Shown here piece by piece: positions 51,649 through 60,476 of a stretch of 64,000 nucleotides of DNA. Location: NCBI RefSeq assembly GCF_947172395.1, contig NC_069084.1:7007107-7071106 (forward strand). The letters run 5' to 3'. Each line of letters starts with the position of its first letter. Positions within the stretch are counted from its first letter, which is position 1. This DNA comes from Bicyclus anynana. Taxonomy: Eukaryota; Arthropoda; Insecta; Lepidoptera; Nymphalidae. Made by a program: the position numbers and the translations under genes. The notes beneath the pieces are model-generated. The model saw nothing but the letters and a program-made list of their open reading frames with translations. It searched no databases and had not been told where the DNA came from.

Positions 51649-52019
51649 GTCATCTTTTTTCGAGTGTGCAGCCAGCTCCATCGAATTATAAGACGTTGTC
51701 CCGTCAAAAAGAGGTTATACGCGGACTGCAAGTAACGCGTTAAAACTATGCTAATTAACAAACCTGAGCTAAGTCGCCATTCTGTCACCGTGCCGTCGAC
51801 AAAGCCCCTGAAATAATTTTTGCGGGCCAGTTTTCAACATCAAATTTGGTTTATGTAACCTATATACCTTTTTTGTTCACTGCAAAAAACTCTAACACTG
51901 ATCTGACTTAGCCTTTTTTTGAAATTTTCCCAATTACCAAGCGTGTCTGGCTTTTGTAATATTCGCCCCGTAATCGACAACGGCAAGAGACGTTATCGCG
52001 GCGAATCGTATAACTCACT
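51649..52019. repeat. 371-bp tandem duplication, copy 2
   Basis: Same sequence as copy 1, in the same orientation and directly adjacent; GTCATC follows at 52020. Copy 2 continues into a unique flank (AGGCTTCGCTTGAATGATGA), while copy 1 is preceded by a different flank (GGAACGACGCATGAC). Confidence 0.95.
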
Positions 52020-52171
52020 GTCATCAGGCTTCGCTTGAATGATGAATCGTCACGGGTTTTAAAAGCGGGCAAACTTGTATTTACGTTCGACATGTTTGCC
52101 GGCATCGAACGATCTCGGAGGAAATGAGGTCCTGCTAGAGGGAAAGATAATGGTGCTTTCACGTCTCTCAC
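51908..52171 (-). CDS. Hypothetical ORF across the duplication edge
   Basis: An 87-codon minus-strand frame, starting ATG at 52171: MRDVKAPLSFPLAGPHFLRD, then SRC-like basic stretches (IRRDNVSCRCRLRGEYYKSQ) and ending IGKISKKG. The C-terminal 37 residues lie in the duplicated unit and are repeated in a second ORF at 51537-51788. Composition is GC-richer than neighbours, and a possible donor (CTTG|GTAATT) lies inside. I do not recognise a family. It may be an exon of an unseen gene, a transposon piece, or chance. Confidence 0.25.
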   Translation of the reverse strand: MRDVKAPLSFPLAGPHFLRDRSMPANMSNVNTSLPAFKTRDDSSFKRSLMTVSYTIRRDNVSCRCRLRGEYYKSQTRLVIGKISKKG

Positions 52172-52369
52172 AAAATATTAAAAAACGCGTTCAATTTTCT
52201 TGATTTCTTCATTCTTTATTAAGAAAGTAATTAACTACAGCATTGTTTTGTTACGAATATAATAATAATAAGACAAGTGAATCGATTATAGTGTTGTCGA
52301 TATCATGATAATAGTTATTGAAAGTAGTTTTTAGATATCAGTATACTAAATAATCCAAATATTTCATTT

Positions 52370-52497
52370 ATGTGAAAGAGGACATGTGTGTAAAAGGATT
52401 GGATGATGAGTTGACGAGTAATAGAGACGAATGGAAGAGACATATTTTTCCGACCCCACTTAAGTGGGATAAGGGTAAGGAGATGATGATGATGAAG
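52370..52497 (+). pseudogene. RTE-2 C-terminal end with GAT tail
   Basis: The frame VKEDMCVKGLDDELTSNRDE continues WKRHIF and is followed by CCGACCCCACTTAAGTGGGA, TAAGGGTAAGGAGATG and (GAT)n. It is a better copy of the 41246 element; only the last residues remain. Confidence 0.7.
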
Positions 52498-52850
52498 TAA
52501 ATAAAATAAATTAATAAATAACACAAAATTGAATCTAAATCATCTGAACCGTTTTCAACAGACACAAAATATAATATTTTACGAGGACTTCTCGTTTAAT
52601 TACAGTTGACATAAATATTAAAACTCACACATAATTTTATAGAACATAAAACAAAAAAAATATGCATCATTTTATCACTGAGTCAGGGTTGAATTTGCAT
52701 TCACTGCTGACGCAAGTTTATTCAATTTAATTTAAAAGAGTAAAACTACACAGCGAAATAATTCCTTACCAGTGCGGCAAAATTATTTTTATCCCTGGAA
52801 TTCCTAAGTTGTATCACGTAGAATGCCTATAAAATATTACTTAGATATGT

Positions 52851-53138
52851 CATCATTATCATTATCAACCCATGTTCGGCTCACTGCTGAGGTCGAGTCT
52901 CCTCTCAGAATGAGAGGGGTTAGGCCAATAGTCCACCACTGCTGGCCCAATGCGGATTGGCAGACTTTACACACGCAAAGAATTAAGATAATTCTCTGGC
53001 ATGCAGGAATCCTCACGATGTATTTCCTTCACCGTTTGAGACATGATTTAATTTCTTAAAATGCACAAATTGAAAAGTTGGAGGTGCATGCCCCGGACCG
53101 AATTCGAACCCATTCGTATCTATTAGGCTATCACGGCA
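52851..53138 (-). mobile_element. SINE-A, nearly full length
   Basis: ATTATCAACCCATGTTCGGC at the left, CCAATGCGGATTGGCAGACT, GAATTCGAACCC (B-box complement) and GGCTATCACGGC at the right. Part of the head between the boxes is altered. Confidence 0.92.
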
Positions 53139-53480
53139 TTTAGATATATAGGTATTATTATTTAGTGCCTCCTATAAATAAATCGGAATCGCACCTTTTT
53201 AACGAGAAAAACAAGTAGATTTATACACCTTTACTTATTTTCATAAAAGGACTTGTCATTTAGGAGTCTAGTACTCGGCGCGATTAATCAATATTATTGA
53301 TATTGTATGATATTCAAATAGTACAAGATCAATAGTATCAGGTTTTGGGGCGATATATTGTACCAATATTTATATAATACCTATTGTTTTGAGAGCTGAC
53401 CTGACAAACGATGTTCTGCCCTATATTGACTTTAGTTTTAATTTTTAATCTACTGTGTAAAATCGAGACTTGGTCGCTGA

Positions 53481-53880
53481 CTATGGGCCTTATTAGAAGG
53501 TTCAAAGTCACTCAGCGGGCGATGGAGCGAGCTATGCTTGGAGTTTCTCTGCGTGATCGAATCAGGAATGAGAAAATCCGCAGAAGAACCAAAGTCACTG
53601 ACATAGCTCAGCGAGTCGCGAAGCTGAAGTGGCAATGGGCGGGCCACATAGTTCGAAGAACCGATGGACGTTGGGGTCCCAAGGTGCTGGAATGGCGACC
53701 TCGCACCGGAAAGCGCAGTGTTGGGCGACCCCCCACTAGGTGGACCGAGGATATCAAGCGGGTTGCAGGGAGCCGCTGGATGCTGGCGGCTCGGGATCGT
53801 TGTGCTTGGAAGTCCATGCAAGAGGCCTATGTCCAGCAGTGGACGTCTATCGGCTGATAAGGTAAGGTAAGGTAAGGTGT
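53481..53880 (+). pseudogene. RTE-1 LINE, best C-terminal copy with AAGGT tail
   Basis: An uninterrupted frame reads FKVTQRAMERAMLGVSLRDR, RRRTKVTDIAQRVAKLKWQW, AGHIVRRTDGRWGPKVLEWR, KRSVGRPPTRWTEDIKRVAG, SRWMLAARDRCAWKSMQEAY and VQQWTSIG before a TGA (53855-53857). This is the standard C-terminus of lepidopteran RTE-clade endonuclease/reverse transcriptases, downstream of the RT core. It is followed by (AAGGT)n at 53861-53878, the short tandem tail typical of RTE. The 5' part, including the endonuclease and RT motifs, is missing. Reference copy for the fragments at 2345, 30705, 31987 and 50185. Confidence 0.85.
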
Positions 53881-53885
53881 AAAAT

Positions 53886-53970
53886 CGACATTTTTACATA
53901 GAATCTCAAAATGTCAACTAGCATACGTCAAAGATAGTGAATAAGCCTGCAGGACAGGCTACATTTCATA
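53886..53970 (+). repeat. Dispersed repeat pair, first member
   Basis: ACATTTTTACATAGAATCTC, GTCAACTAGCATACGTCAA and GAATAAGCCTGCAGGA recur at 62818-62935. Confidence 0.68.
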
Positions 53971-54249
53971 GCACATATAGCTAAAAGATAAATCTCTAAC
54001 AAACGAAGTTGTGCGAAACAGTTGTTTTAAATTATCACCTCGTAACTTCCATTGTGTCATGCTGTGAAGGCTGTATGAAAGGCACAATTGGGCGCAATCG
54101 ATACAAGAGAACAATACATTCGTGTATATGGCGACAGTTGTTGATGACATTGAAAAGAAAAGCGAGCAACGTTGATATTAATAAAACAAAGATACACAAT
54201 GTCATGATGAATTCACTTTATTTAATATGTCTACTGCATCTGTGATGAC

Positions 54250-54358
54250 TGATCATTCCAAATTTCAGCCAAATCGCTTCTGTAGCTGCAGCGTAAAGGG
54301 GGAACAAACATACCTACACACCTACACACAAAATTTCGCCTTTATAAAATTAGTGTGA
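54250..54358 (-). mobile_element. Helitron 5' half
   Basis: Plus-strand TTCCAAATTTCAGCCAAATC, GTAGCTGCAGCGTAAAGG and TTCGCCTTTATAAAATTAGT match 8226-8343. The 5' TC after A is intact (54357-54358). The 3' half is missing. Confidence 0.68.
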
Positions 54359-54994
54359 TTACTAAATATTTTGTACTAATACCAAATATCCTAGTTCGCT
54401 GTTACAGTTTTCTCACATAAGGCAACTTCGTTGTTAGTGACATTTTATATTTGGCATTCTATAAACATAGACTTCAAATTTGAATAAGATGTGTTATCGG
54501 CGAAATGTTCGCCGAAGAGTGTAAAATAGCGGAATGGCACCCCTGTAGTCCGTTATGTTATTTCTGTAACTTCATTTAGTTAACTTTATGAAGTAGGCGA
54601 CCGTATCTCGTATGTTGTATATCATAGGCATGTAACGTCGAATTCTATTCGACTTGGAACCTACTCGAATCGAATGTTCTCGAGGGGAATAATGAAATCT
54701 TACTCCCAGACCCCCGCGGGTTTGTCGGATGTTTAAAGGCAGTTTCCTCGCTTATAAGATTCCTATGTGTTTTCACTTATCTGTGATTGGTTTTTCGCCG
54801 ATAGCGGTGGCCTTGTCACTTTATTGTTCCAATATAAAATTCTGAAGTCATATTATTATATACACCGATATTTTCACGCTTATATGGAATCACACATTTT
54901 ACTTTGTAAATTTACATAGTACACCGACTTCTAAAAAGAAGGAATTCACAATTTGACATAAACTTTTATTACATTTTAAATTTCCGTATCTCAA
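54359..54994. other. No gene; unclassified
   Basis: CGGCGAAATGTTCGCCG (about 54494-54515) is a small hairpin. A GC-richer bit near 54690-54720 (CAGACCCCCGCGGGTTTGTC) is unassigned. Confidence 0.38.
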
Positions 54995-55100
54995 AAGGAA
55001 AATACGGTACCCTTAAAGGATCACTTGGTTGTCCATCTGTCTGTCAATATTGTAGAGATTTGACTAAACGCATAACTTTTTTCTTACAAAACTTTTTAGT
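54995..55100 (+). repeat. Dispersed repeat K fragment
   Basis: ATACGGTACCCTTAAAGGAT and GTCCATCTGTCTGTC resemble the start of repeat K (19816-20191). Confidence 0.4.
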
Positions 55101-55124
55101 AAATTAACCTCAAAAATCTTTAAT

Positions 55125-55270
55125 GAGGCTTTTGCTTCAAGTAGGTATTTTTGAAACGTCAGGTTTGTCTGTTAGTAGTGACTAGTTTAAAACTGTTAAA
55201 ACTTTACCACCGGTTCGAAAGGTATGATTTTCCTAAAAAATCCGACAATGAAGTCAACCGTTACTCAATT
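55125..55270 (-). mobile_element. LINE-C 3' end, strongly diverged
   Basis: TTCAAGTAGGTATTTTTGAA, ACTTTACCACCGGTTCGAAA and GTCAACCGTTACTC follow the LINE-C 3' UTR with many changes. Confidence 0.5.
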
Positions 55271-55498
55271 TTTTTTTTAATGACAATGTAAGCACTGGTC
55301 TGCATCATCAGTAATGTAGATCCTGAAAGCCTGATCACACGTATGCTGTCCAATGAGCAAAATTGGCAGAGATATGGACAAATGCTAAGAGCCATTATGT
55401 TATGGAGAGAAGAGAGAGAAAAAGAAGAAAAACAGAAAAGAGAAAATATGTATAATTGGCATGAAGAAATGCGTCACAGTGCCATACTGATTTCGGAG

Positions 55499-55562
55499 TC
55501 AAAAAAAAATCAAAGTTCATTTATTTCAAGTAGCTCAGTTTACAAGCACTTTTGATACATCA
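55499..55562 (-). mobile_element. LINE-C 3' tail fragment
   Basis: AATCAAAGTTCATTTATTTC and TCAGTTTACAAGCACTTTTG match the final 60 bases of LINE-C. Confidence 0.68.
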
Positions 55563-55727
55563 AGCGGAGGTCGTGTAGTCCCAGCAAATCGGACACGTCC
55601 TGCCCAAGAAGGGATTTTAGTGAAACGCGCGCTTGCCTAAAAGAAGCCTATTCACTCTTGGCTTACAACATACCCAAATTGTAGATGTTAGGGAAAAGCC
55701 ATACTTTTTACAAAAACCTCCTTTTCA

Positions 55728-56136
55728 ACGGCCTCCGTGGTGCAGTAGTATGCGCGGTGGATTTACAAGACGGATATACTGGTATACCCTGGCTGGGCAG
55801 ATTGAGGTTTTCTTAATTGGTCCAGGTTTGGTTGGTGGGAGTCTTCAGCCGTGGCTAGTTAGTGGTTAGTTAGTTGGATTTTCATCCTCCTCCTAACAAG
55901 TTAGCCCGCTTCCATCTTAGATTGCATCATCACTTACCATCAGGTGAGATTGTAGTCAAGGGCTAACTTGTAAAGAATAAAAAAAAAAAGAGTTACCACC
56001 CCGACAAAGACGGTACTATGTTGTGTAGAAACCGGAAGTAGTGTGGATTTCATCCTACTCTTAACAAGTTTGCCCACTTCCATCTTAGATTGTATCATTA
56101 CTTACTTACTATCAGGTGGGATTAGAATAAAAAAAA
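55728..56136 (+). mobile_element. SINE-B interrupted by another SINE-B
   Basis: The outer copy has its head and early body at 55728-55861 (CCTCCGTGGTGCAGTAGTAT to GCCGTGGCTAGTTA). It resumes at 55991 with AGTTACCACCCCGACAAAGA, ending TTACTATCAGGTGGGATTAG plus an A run. The insert is 55862-55990. Confidence 0.85.
55862..55990 (+). mobile_element. Nested 5'-truncated SINE-B, AGTTA duplication
   Basis: It carries GATTTTCATCCTCCTCCTAA, CACTTACCATCAGGTGAGAT and an A run. AGTTA stands on both sides (55857-55861 and 55991-55995), a likely target-site duplication. It must be younger than the outer SINE-B. Confidence 0.78.
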
Positions 56137-56179
56137 ACCTATAGGTACTACTTAAAGTAAAATAGACAAAAATATTTAC

Positions 56180-56243
56180 CTCAGTACCCATTTCCAACTA
56201 ACATCCCCATAATTCCAGCGACCCGACCTACGAAACACAAACC
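56180..56243 (-). other. Possible 64-nt exon
   Basis: On the minus strand a good acceptor (GATTTAGTACTTTCAG) precedes GGTTTGTGTTTCGTAGG, and a strong donor (CTGAG|GTAAAT) ends it. One frame is open (FVFRRSGRWNYGDVSWKWVL). Base composition is higher in GC than the flanks. No product is recognised; it could be an exon, a 5' UTR piece or a chance match. Confidence 0.2.
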
Positions 56244-56571
56244 CTGAAAGTACTAAATCGCTCGCACCGACCACTGCCACCGCAGAAAGGATTTATTGCA
56301 AACGATGATTTCACTTTAATCCTTGTTATACAGAAAATACGATGATTGTGCGATGTTAATACTGCAAGCGAGCCTAATCAACATTAATTGATTAACAATT
56401 CAAACTTCAAACCCATTTCACATCAGCAGTGGGTTGTTAAATAAATAATTGCTTGTATGATTATGATAGACTATAGAATAATTACGTGCTATTTGGTTTA
56501 ATGAATCCAAAGCTGCTCTTATAGGATCTTACCAAATTTGGCTAGGCAGGGAGAACAACACGTGCAGAGAA

Positions 56572-56690
56572 CGGGGAGTGTCAAGGAATTCCTTAACCCT
56601 ACATCCTGTAGTCACAAGTTCAGGACTCTGCTCGGAGTCTTTCTCTCTACCACGGAGTGAATCCATGGAGTGTTAAGATATTCGTTTCAC
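56572..56690 (+). repeat. Dispersed repeat G
   Basis: GTCAAGGAATTCCTTAACCC, ATCCTGTAGTCACAAGTTCA and GACTCTGCTCGGAG: about 85% like 27121-27250, with a deletion near the CACGCGATTGACCCGG part. Confidence 0.72.
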
Positions 56691-57161
56691 GATTTTTCAA
56701 ATTTTCAACCGACTTCAAATAAAAGGAGGAGGTTCTCAATTCGATGCGCATGTTTGTTTTTTAATGTTTGTTATTTCATAGCTTCGTCATATCTTAACCA
56801 ATTTTGAAAATTCTTTTTTTGTCAGAAGAAGTATACTTTGAAATTAGTCCCAATTAATTTTTATGCAAACAGGTTCAGTAATTATGTGTAAAAAGGAAAA
56901 TAACGAAATTGCCCATACTGTGGCGTTTTTGATCTCTATGATAGAACACACGAAAAACAGAACAATAAAATCCTTTTAACAAAAAAATTTAACCGAACTC
57001 AAAATCTCAAAAATAACATCGATAACTGCCAACACAGTGATGTATTAAAAGTCAATTACGTCATGAAGTTTTAGGATTTAAAGACAGTTCTTTCTCGTTG
57101 TTATTTCAGAAATAGCTTTAATTAATACGTCACTGGCTGGGCGCCGCCTTCAAAGTGAACT
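56691..57161. other. No gene or recognised repeat
   Basis: The start (TTTCAACCGACTTCAAATAA) and the bases after the next MITE (GGAAGTCGGTTAAATTTATT) look like the two ends of one older repeat (ACCGACTTC / GAAGTCGGT), interrupted by the MITE at 57162. Confidence 0.4.
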
Positions 57162-57345
57162 GAGGGCCTAGTGGCAGTTTGATACTGTTACTGTAACGTA
57201 ACGTAAACGCGAATTTCTAAGGAATTAAAACAGCGCCATCTAGTGGCACTACTGCAAAACTGTTTCAATTCCATATAAATTTGCGTTTACGTCAACGTGA
57301 TAGTAACAGTATGAAAATATTGAAAACTCCCACTAGGCACACAGA
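57162..57345. mobile_element. MITE, ends GGGCCTAGTGGCAGTTT, second copy
   Basis: Closely matches 31255-31439 along its length, including CAGCGCCATCTAGTGGCACT in the loop and AACTCCCACTAGGCACACAG at the right end. Confidence 0.78.
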
Positions 57346-57553
57346 AAGTACGATACGATGTTATTTGTGATTTGGAAGTCGGTTAAATTTATTTGTTTTA
57401 TCCCACAGTTTAAAACATAACTCTAAGCCCGCAAATCCACATTAATGAAATTGATATTTTATTTAATTGAAATTGATACGTGGTAGATTTGAGTAAAACG
57501 CCTGTATACGTTGAGTACTGTGCCCTGGAGAAGACCATAATAATGGCCTGCTA

Positions 57554-57825
57554 ACATCGATCTCCTATTAAAAACTGGATGTGCAATCAGTGGCCAAAAA
57601 ACGTCCCTACTCAATGAGTGCCAAACACAACTTCTTAGCACTCAATTCAAGTAGTCGCATTTGCATTCTCAACCTTTAACTCAATCGTTAAGGTTGAATT
57701 TGCTCTGAATTTGGGTATAATTTTCTTTACCGATAATTCTAAAACTGTCAAAGCTAAATTGGCCAGTTTTAAAGTAAAATTTTCTACATGATTGTGCGTC
57801 CTTTTATTATAAGAGGTCAATGGCT
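57554..57825. mobile_element. MITE family P, first copy
   Basis: ACATCGATCTCCTATTAAAA at the left and TTTTATTATAAGAGGTCAAT at the right form imperfect inverted ends, with TGTGCAATCA / TGATTGTGCG inside. The interior matches 59387-59703 (GTCCCTACTCAATGAGTGCC, AAACACAACTTCTTAGCACT). Confidence 0.68.
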
Positions 57826-57993
57826 GCTAACGATAATTATACAATAATGTTTAGGTATACAATACTCGATGAATATTGTAGCAATATGTGGCAAACATTT
57901 GATAGATCGGCGGTCGATGTATATCTACTTAAATATCCCGATAATAATAGATAAGCGTAAACATTGAAAGTAGATAAAATTCGCACTGTAGTT

Positions 57994-58068
57994 GCTCGAT
58001 ACATACATAGCAATATTACCACAGCCGCGCCCGGATTTATTACTAACGGCGATTGCACTTTGATGTGC
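57994..58068 (+). repeat. Low-copy repeat, first member
   Basis: CACAGCCGCGCCCGGATTTA and GGCGATTGCACTTTGATG resemble 58806-58890 (CCGCAGCGTGGATTTATTGC...GATTGCACTTTAATTG). Confidence 0.5.
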
Positions 58069-58240
58069 AATTAATTACAAACTCGACGCATTAGATAATA
58101 TTAAGTAATTAATAATCAATAATGATATTGATTTTACTGTTTCACATGACGATAATCTGGTGGAAGCTGAAGAGGAAATGTCAAAATACTTGGACCTTGC
58201 TCACAAGATTATCGCCATTAGAAATGTTAACTCAACCGTA

Positions 58241-58345
58241 AGCCCACATTCGCACGAGAGCTTTATTAACGGACGTTAAAAAAGCGTTCAAAAATAGTAT
58301 AAAGTTAAATAAAGTAAAAAAAAGCGTCCGTTAAAAAAACTCGCA
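58241..58345 (+). mobile_element. Half of the AGCCCTCATTCGCACGA MITE
   Basis: AGCCCACATTCGCACGAGAG, AACGGACGTTAAAAAAGCG and AATAGTATAAAGTTAAAT match the left half of 25935-26141. The right end is only CGTCCGTTAAAAAAACTCGC. Confidence 0.65.
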
Positions 58346-58443
58346 GAAGGAGGATTAGATTTTTATCTTTAATAGTGTTACTAAAACGCTACCTATAGTG
58401 TTACTAAAACACTATAGTGATACTAAAACACTATAGTGTTACT

Positions 58444-58750
58444 TCATCATTATCAACCCATATTCGACTCACTGCTGAGCTCGAGTCTCCTCTCAGAATG
58501 AGAGGGGTTAGGCAAATAGTCCACCACGCTGGCCCAATGCGGATTGGCAGACTTAACACACGCAGAGAATTGAAATAATTCTCTGGTATGCAGGTTTCCT
58601 CACGATGTTTTCCTTCACCGATTGAGACACGTGATATTTAATTTCTTAAAATGCACACAACTAAAAAGTTGGAGGTGCATGCCCTGGACCGGATTCGAAC
58701 CCACACCTTCCGGAATCGGAGGCAGAGATTATCCACTGGGCTATCACGGC
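58444..58750 (-). mobile_element. SINE-A, full length
   Basis: CATCATTATCAACCCATATT (tail) to CCACTGGGCTATCACGGC (head). Both pol III-like boxes are intact. It is immediately preceded by three short direct repeats of an ACTATAGTGTTACT-type unit. Confidence 0.95.
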
Positions 58751-58805
58751 TTCAATATAATAATATATTTTTATAATAATATATTTTTTATGTATATATA
58801 ATAGA

Positions 58806-58890
58806 TAGCGACTGATAGATACGTGAAACCGTAAGCCACAACCACCGCAGCGTGGATTTATTGCGAGCGCTGATTGCACTTTAATTGTTC
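58806..58890 (+). repeat. Low-copy repeat, second member
   Basis: Partner of 57994-58068. A longer part survives here (GTGAAACCGTAAGCCACAAC). Confidence 0.5.
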
Positions 58891-59386
58891 CAGTAATTTC
58901 AAACACGCAGTAATGATGCCATGATGGACAGCCGAGCAAATCTAGGTTGGCTTCGAAATTTTGCTATTTGAATAATTGCTTTTAAAGTGCCTTCTTCCAT
59001 TAATATCATTACCATCGCGCCATCCTCGGAGCGAAGTATGACGGTCAGTATGAAGCTTTTGAGAGCTTTACTATTTTCCACAACTCGCTATGTTTTTCTA
59101 CTCCCATTTTGTAATGTACTCAGTATAAAACCTCAAACCATATCACAAAGCTATTCATTCCTAGAGGTCGTTGGGTAATGTTCATTACCACATGGATAAA
59201 CAACTGCTACAAAGTTTTATTTATGAGTGAGTGACTGGAGTGTGTGTCGAATTTTTCTCTAAATGTCTATAGACAGAGAGAGATATGTACAGTTGAGTCA
59301 AGGCTTATGATAGATAGGTCTAATAAAAAATTCTAAATTTTTAGCCATCTACGGCGTTACAATAAAGTCATTTGGACGCCGTAAAC
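58891..59386. other. No gene or recognised repeat
   Basis: Two opposing ORFs of about 60 codons near 58900-59180 lack domains. Confidence 0.42.
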
Positions 59387-59703
59387 ATCGATATTCTATT
59401 AAAAAGTGGATGCACAATCAGCGACCAAAAAACGTCCCCACTCAATGAGTGCCAAACACAACTTCTTGGCACTCAATTCAATTCTTGCATTTGCAAATTC
59501 AACCTTAAGGTTGAAGGAAATTCACCATAAGTATTGAGTTTAAACTCAATACTTAAGGTGAATTTCCTCTGACTTAAAACTTAAAAGCCTTTAGGTATAA
59601 TTTTATTTACCAATAATTCTAAAACTATCAAAGCAAAATTGGCCAGTTTTTAAGCGAAATTTTGTACATGATTGTGCGTCATTTTATTATAAGAGGTCAA
59701 TGT
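59387..59703. mobile_element. MITE family P, second copy with inner palindromes
   Basis: It matches 57554-57825 but carries an extra block at about 59498-59568 made of two palindromes: TTCAACCTTAAGGTTGAA and a 54-bp near-perfect one centred at GAGTTT|AAACTC. Confidence 0.7.
59515..59568. repeat. 54-bp palindrome (26 of 27 pairs)
   Basis: The arms run 59515-59541 and 59542-59568 with no loop; the only mismatch is A59527 against A59556. Confidence 0.92.
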
Positions 59704-60393
59704 CCAAATGTCCAAAAAAATGCTCTTTTCTGTATAGCGTTGATTTAACATAAGAAAATAATTTACAGAATCTTGCAAGTTTTTTTACTCGTATATCATC
59801 AAAATTACGAATTATAGGCGTTTATGCAGTTTTGTCAAATTAGAGACGTATAGAGCAAAATTTCTATAGATTCATGCCATAGAATGCCCTATAAAAGTCT
59901 TATAAACTAAAAAAGCTCTTTTTACAAACTTTATATAAATATAACTTAAACCACACTTTTCTAATTATTCTTTTATCTACTCCTCACAAAAGCTTTACAC
60001 TAAAATGCAACGATTTTTCAGTGACAAAGATAATTTCCGGTAAAAAAGGTCTTCCTACCAGTGCACTTCTGCCTTGGTTAATTAAAGCACTTTTCTCTAA
60101 GGCAAATAAACTACCGACTAGCCAACCTGAAAAAAGAACGCTTAAATTCCAACAGTCGTATAGAACTCAGAACAAAGGTTTCCCAGGTAACGCGGCTTAA
60201 GAGATTCGTCAGAAGATAAAAACTTGAACCACAAAGAAATTCCGAGATAATAGGCAACATCCCAGATTGTGATACTGGTATTTATACTATGTAACGTGTC
60301 AGACGCGACTTATGTTAGAAAATTTAGATTTAAGTGTCTTCAAAAAAATGTCTTTTTTTTTCTATTTTAACCAAAGCAATATACATCTTTTTA
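59704..60393. other. No gene or recognised repeat
   Basis: AT-rich, with no ORF of note. Confidence 0.45.
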
Positions 60394-60476
60394 GAATTTA
60401 AACTATCGTGAGTGTTATTCATATTAATTGGTTATGAGACACGGCTAAAACTCACGTGATATTAGGTCGGAGTATA
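60394..60476 (+). mobile_element. Penelope-like terminal-repeat fragment
   Basis: GAATTTAAACTATCGTGAGT, GACACGGCTAAAACTCACGT and TTAGGTCGGAGTAT match the termini of the 36350-36912 element. No coding part adjoins it. Confidence 0.62.

Noticed and set aside
51278..52019. Pair of LTRs
   Set aside because: The copies are directly adjacent with no internal region, and the unit lacks TG...CA ends.
53450..53821. Two minus-strand ORFs opposite the RTE-1 remnant
   Set aside because: They are antisense shadows; the plus-strand frame carries the recognisable RTE C-terminus.
58987..59178. 63-codon ORF starting MPSSINIITIAPSSERSMTV
   Set aside because: There is no domain, and an opposing ORF overlaps; length is within chance.
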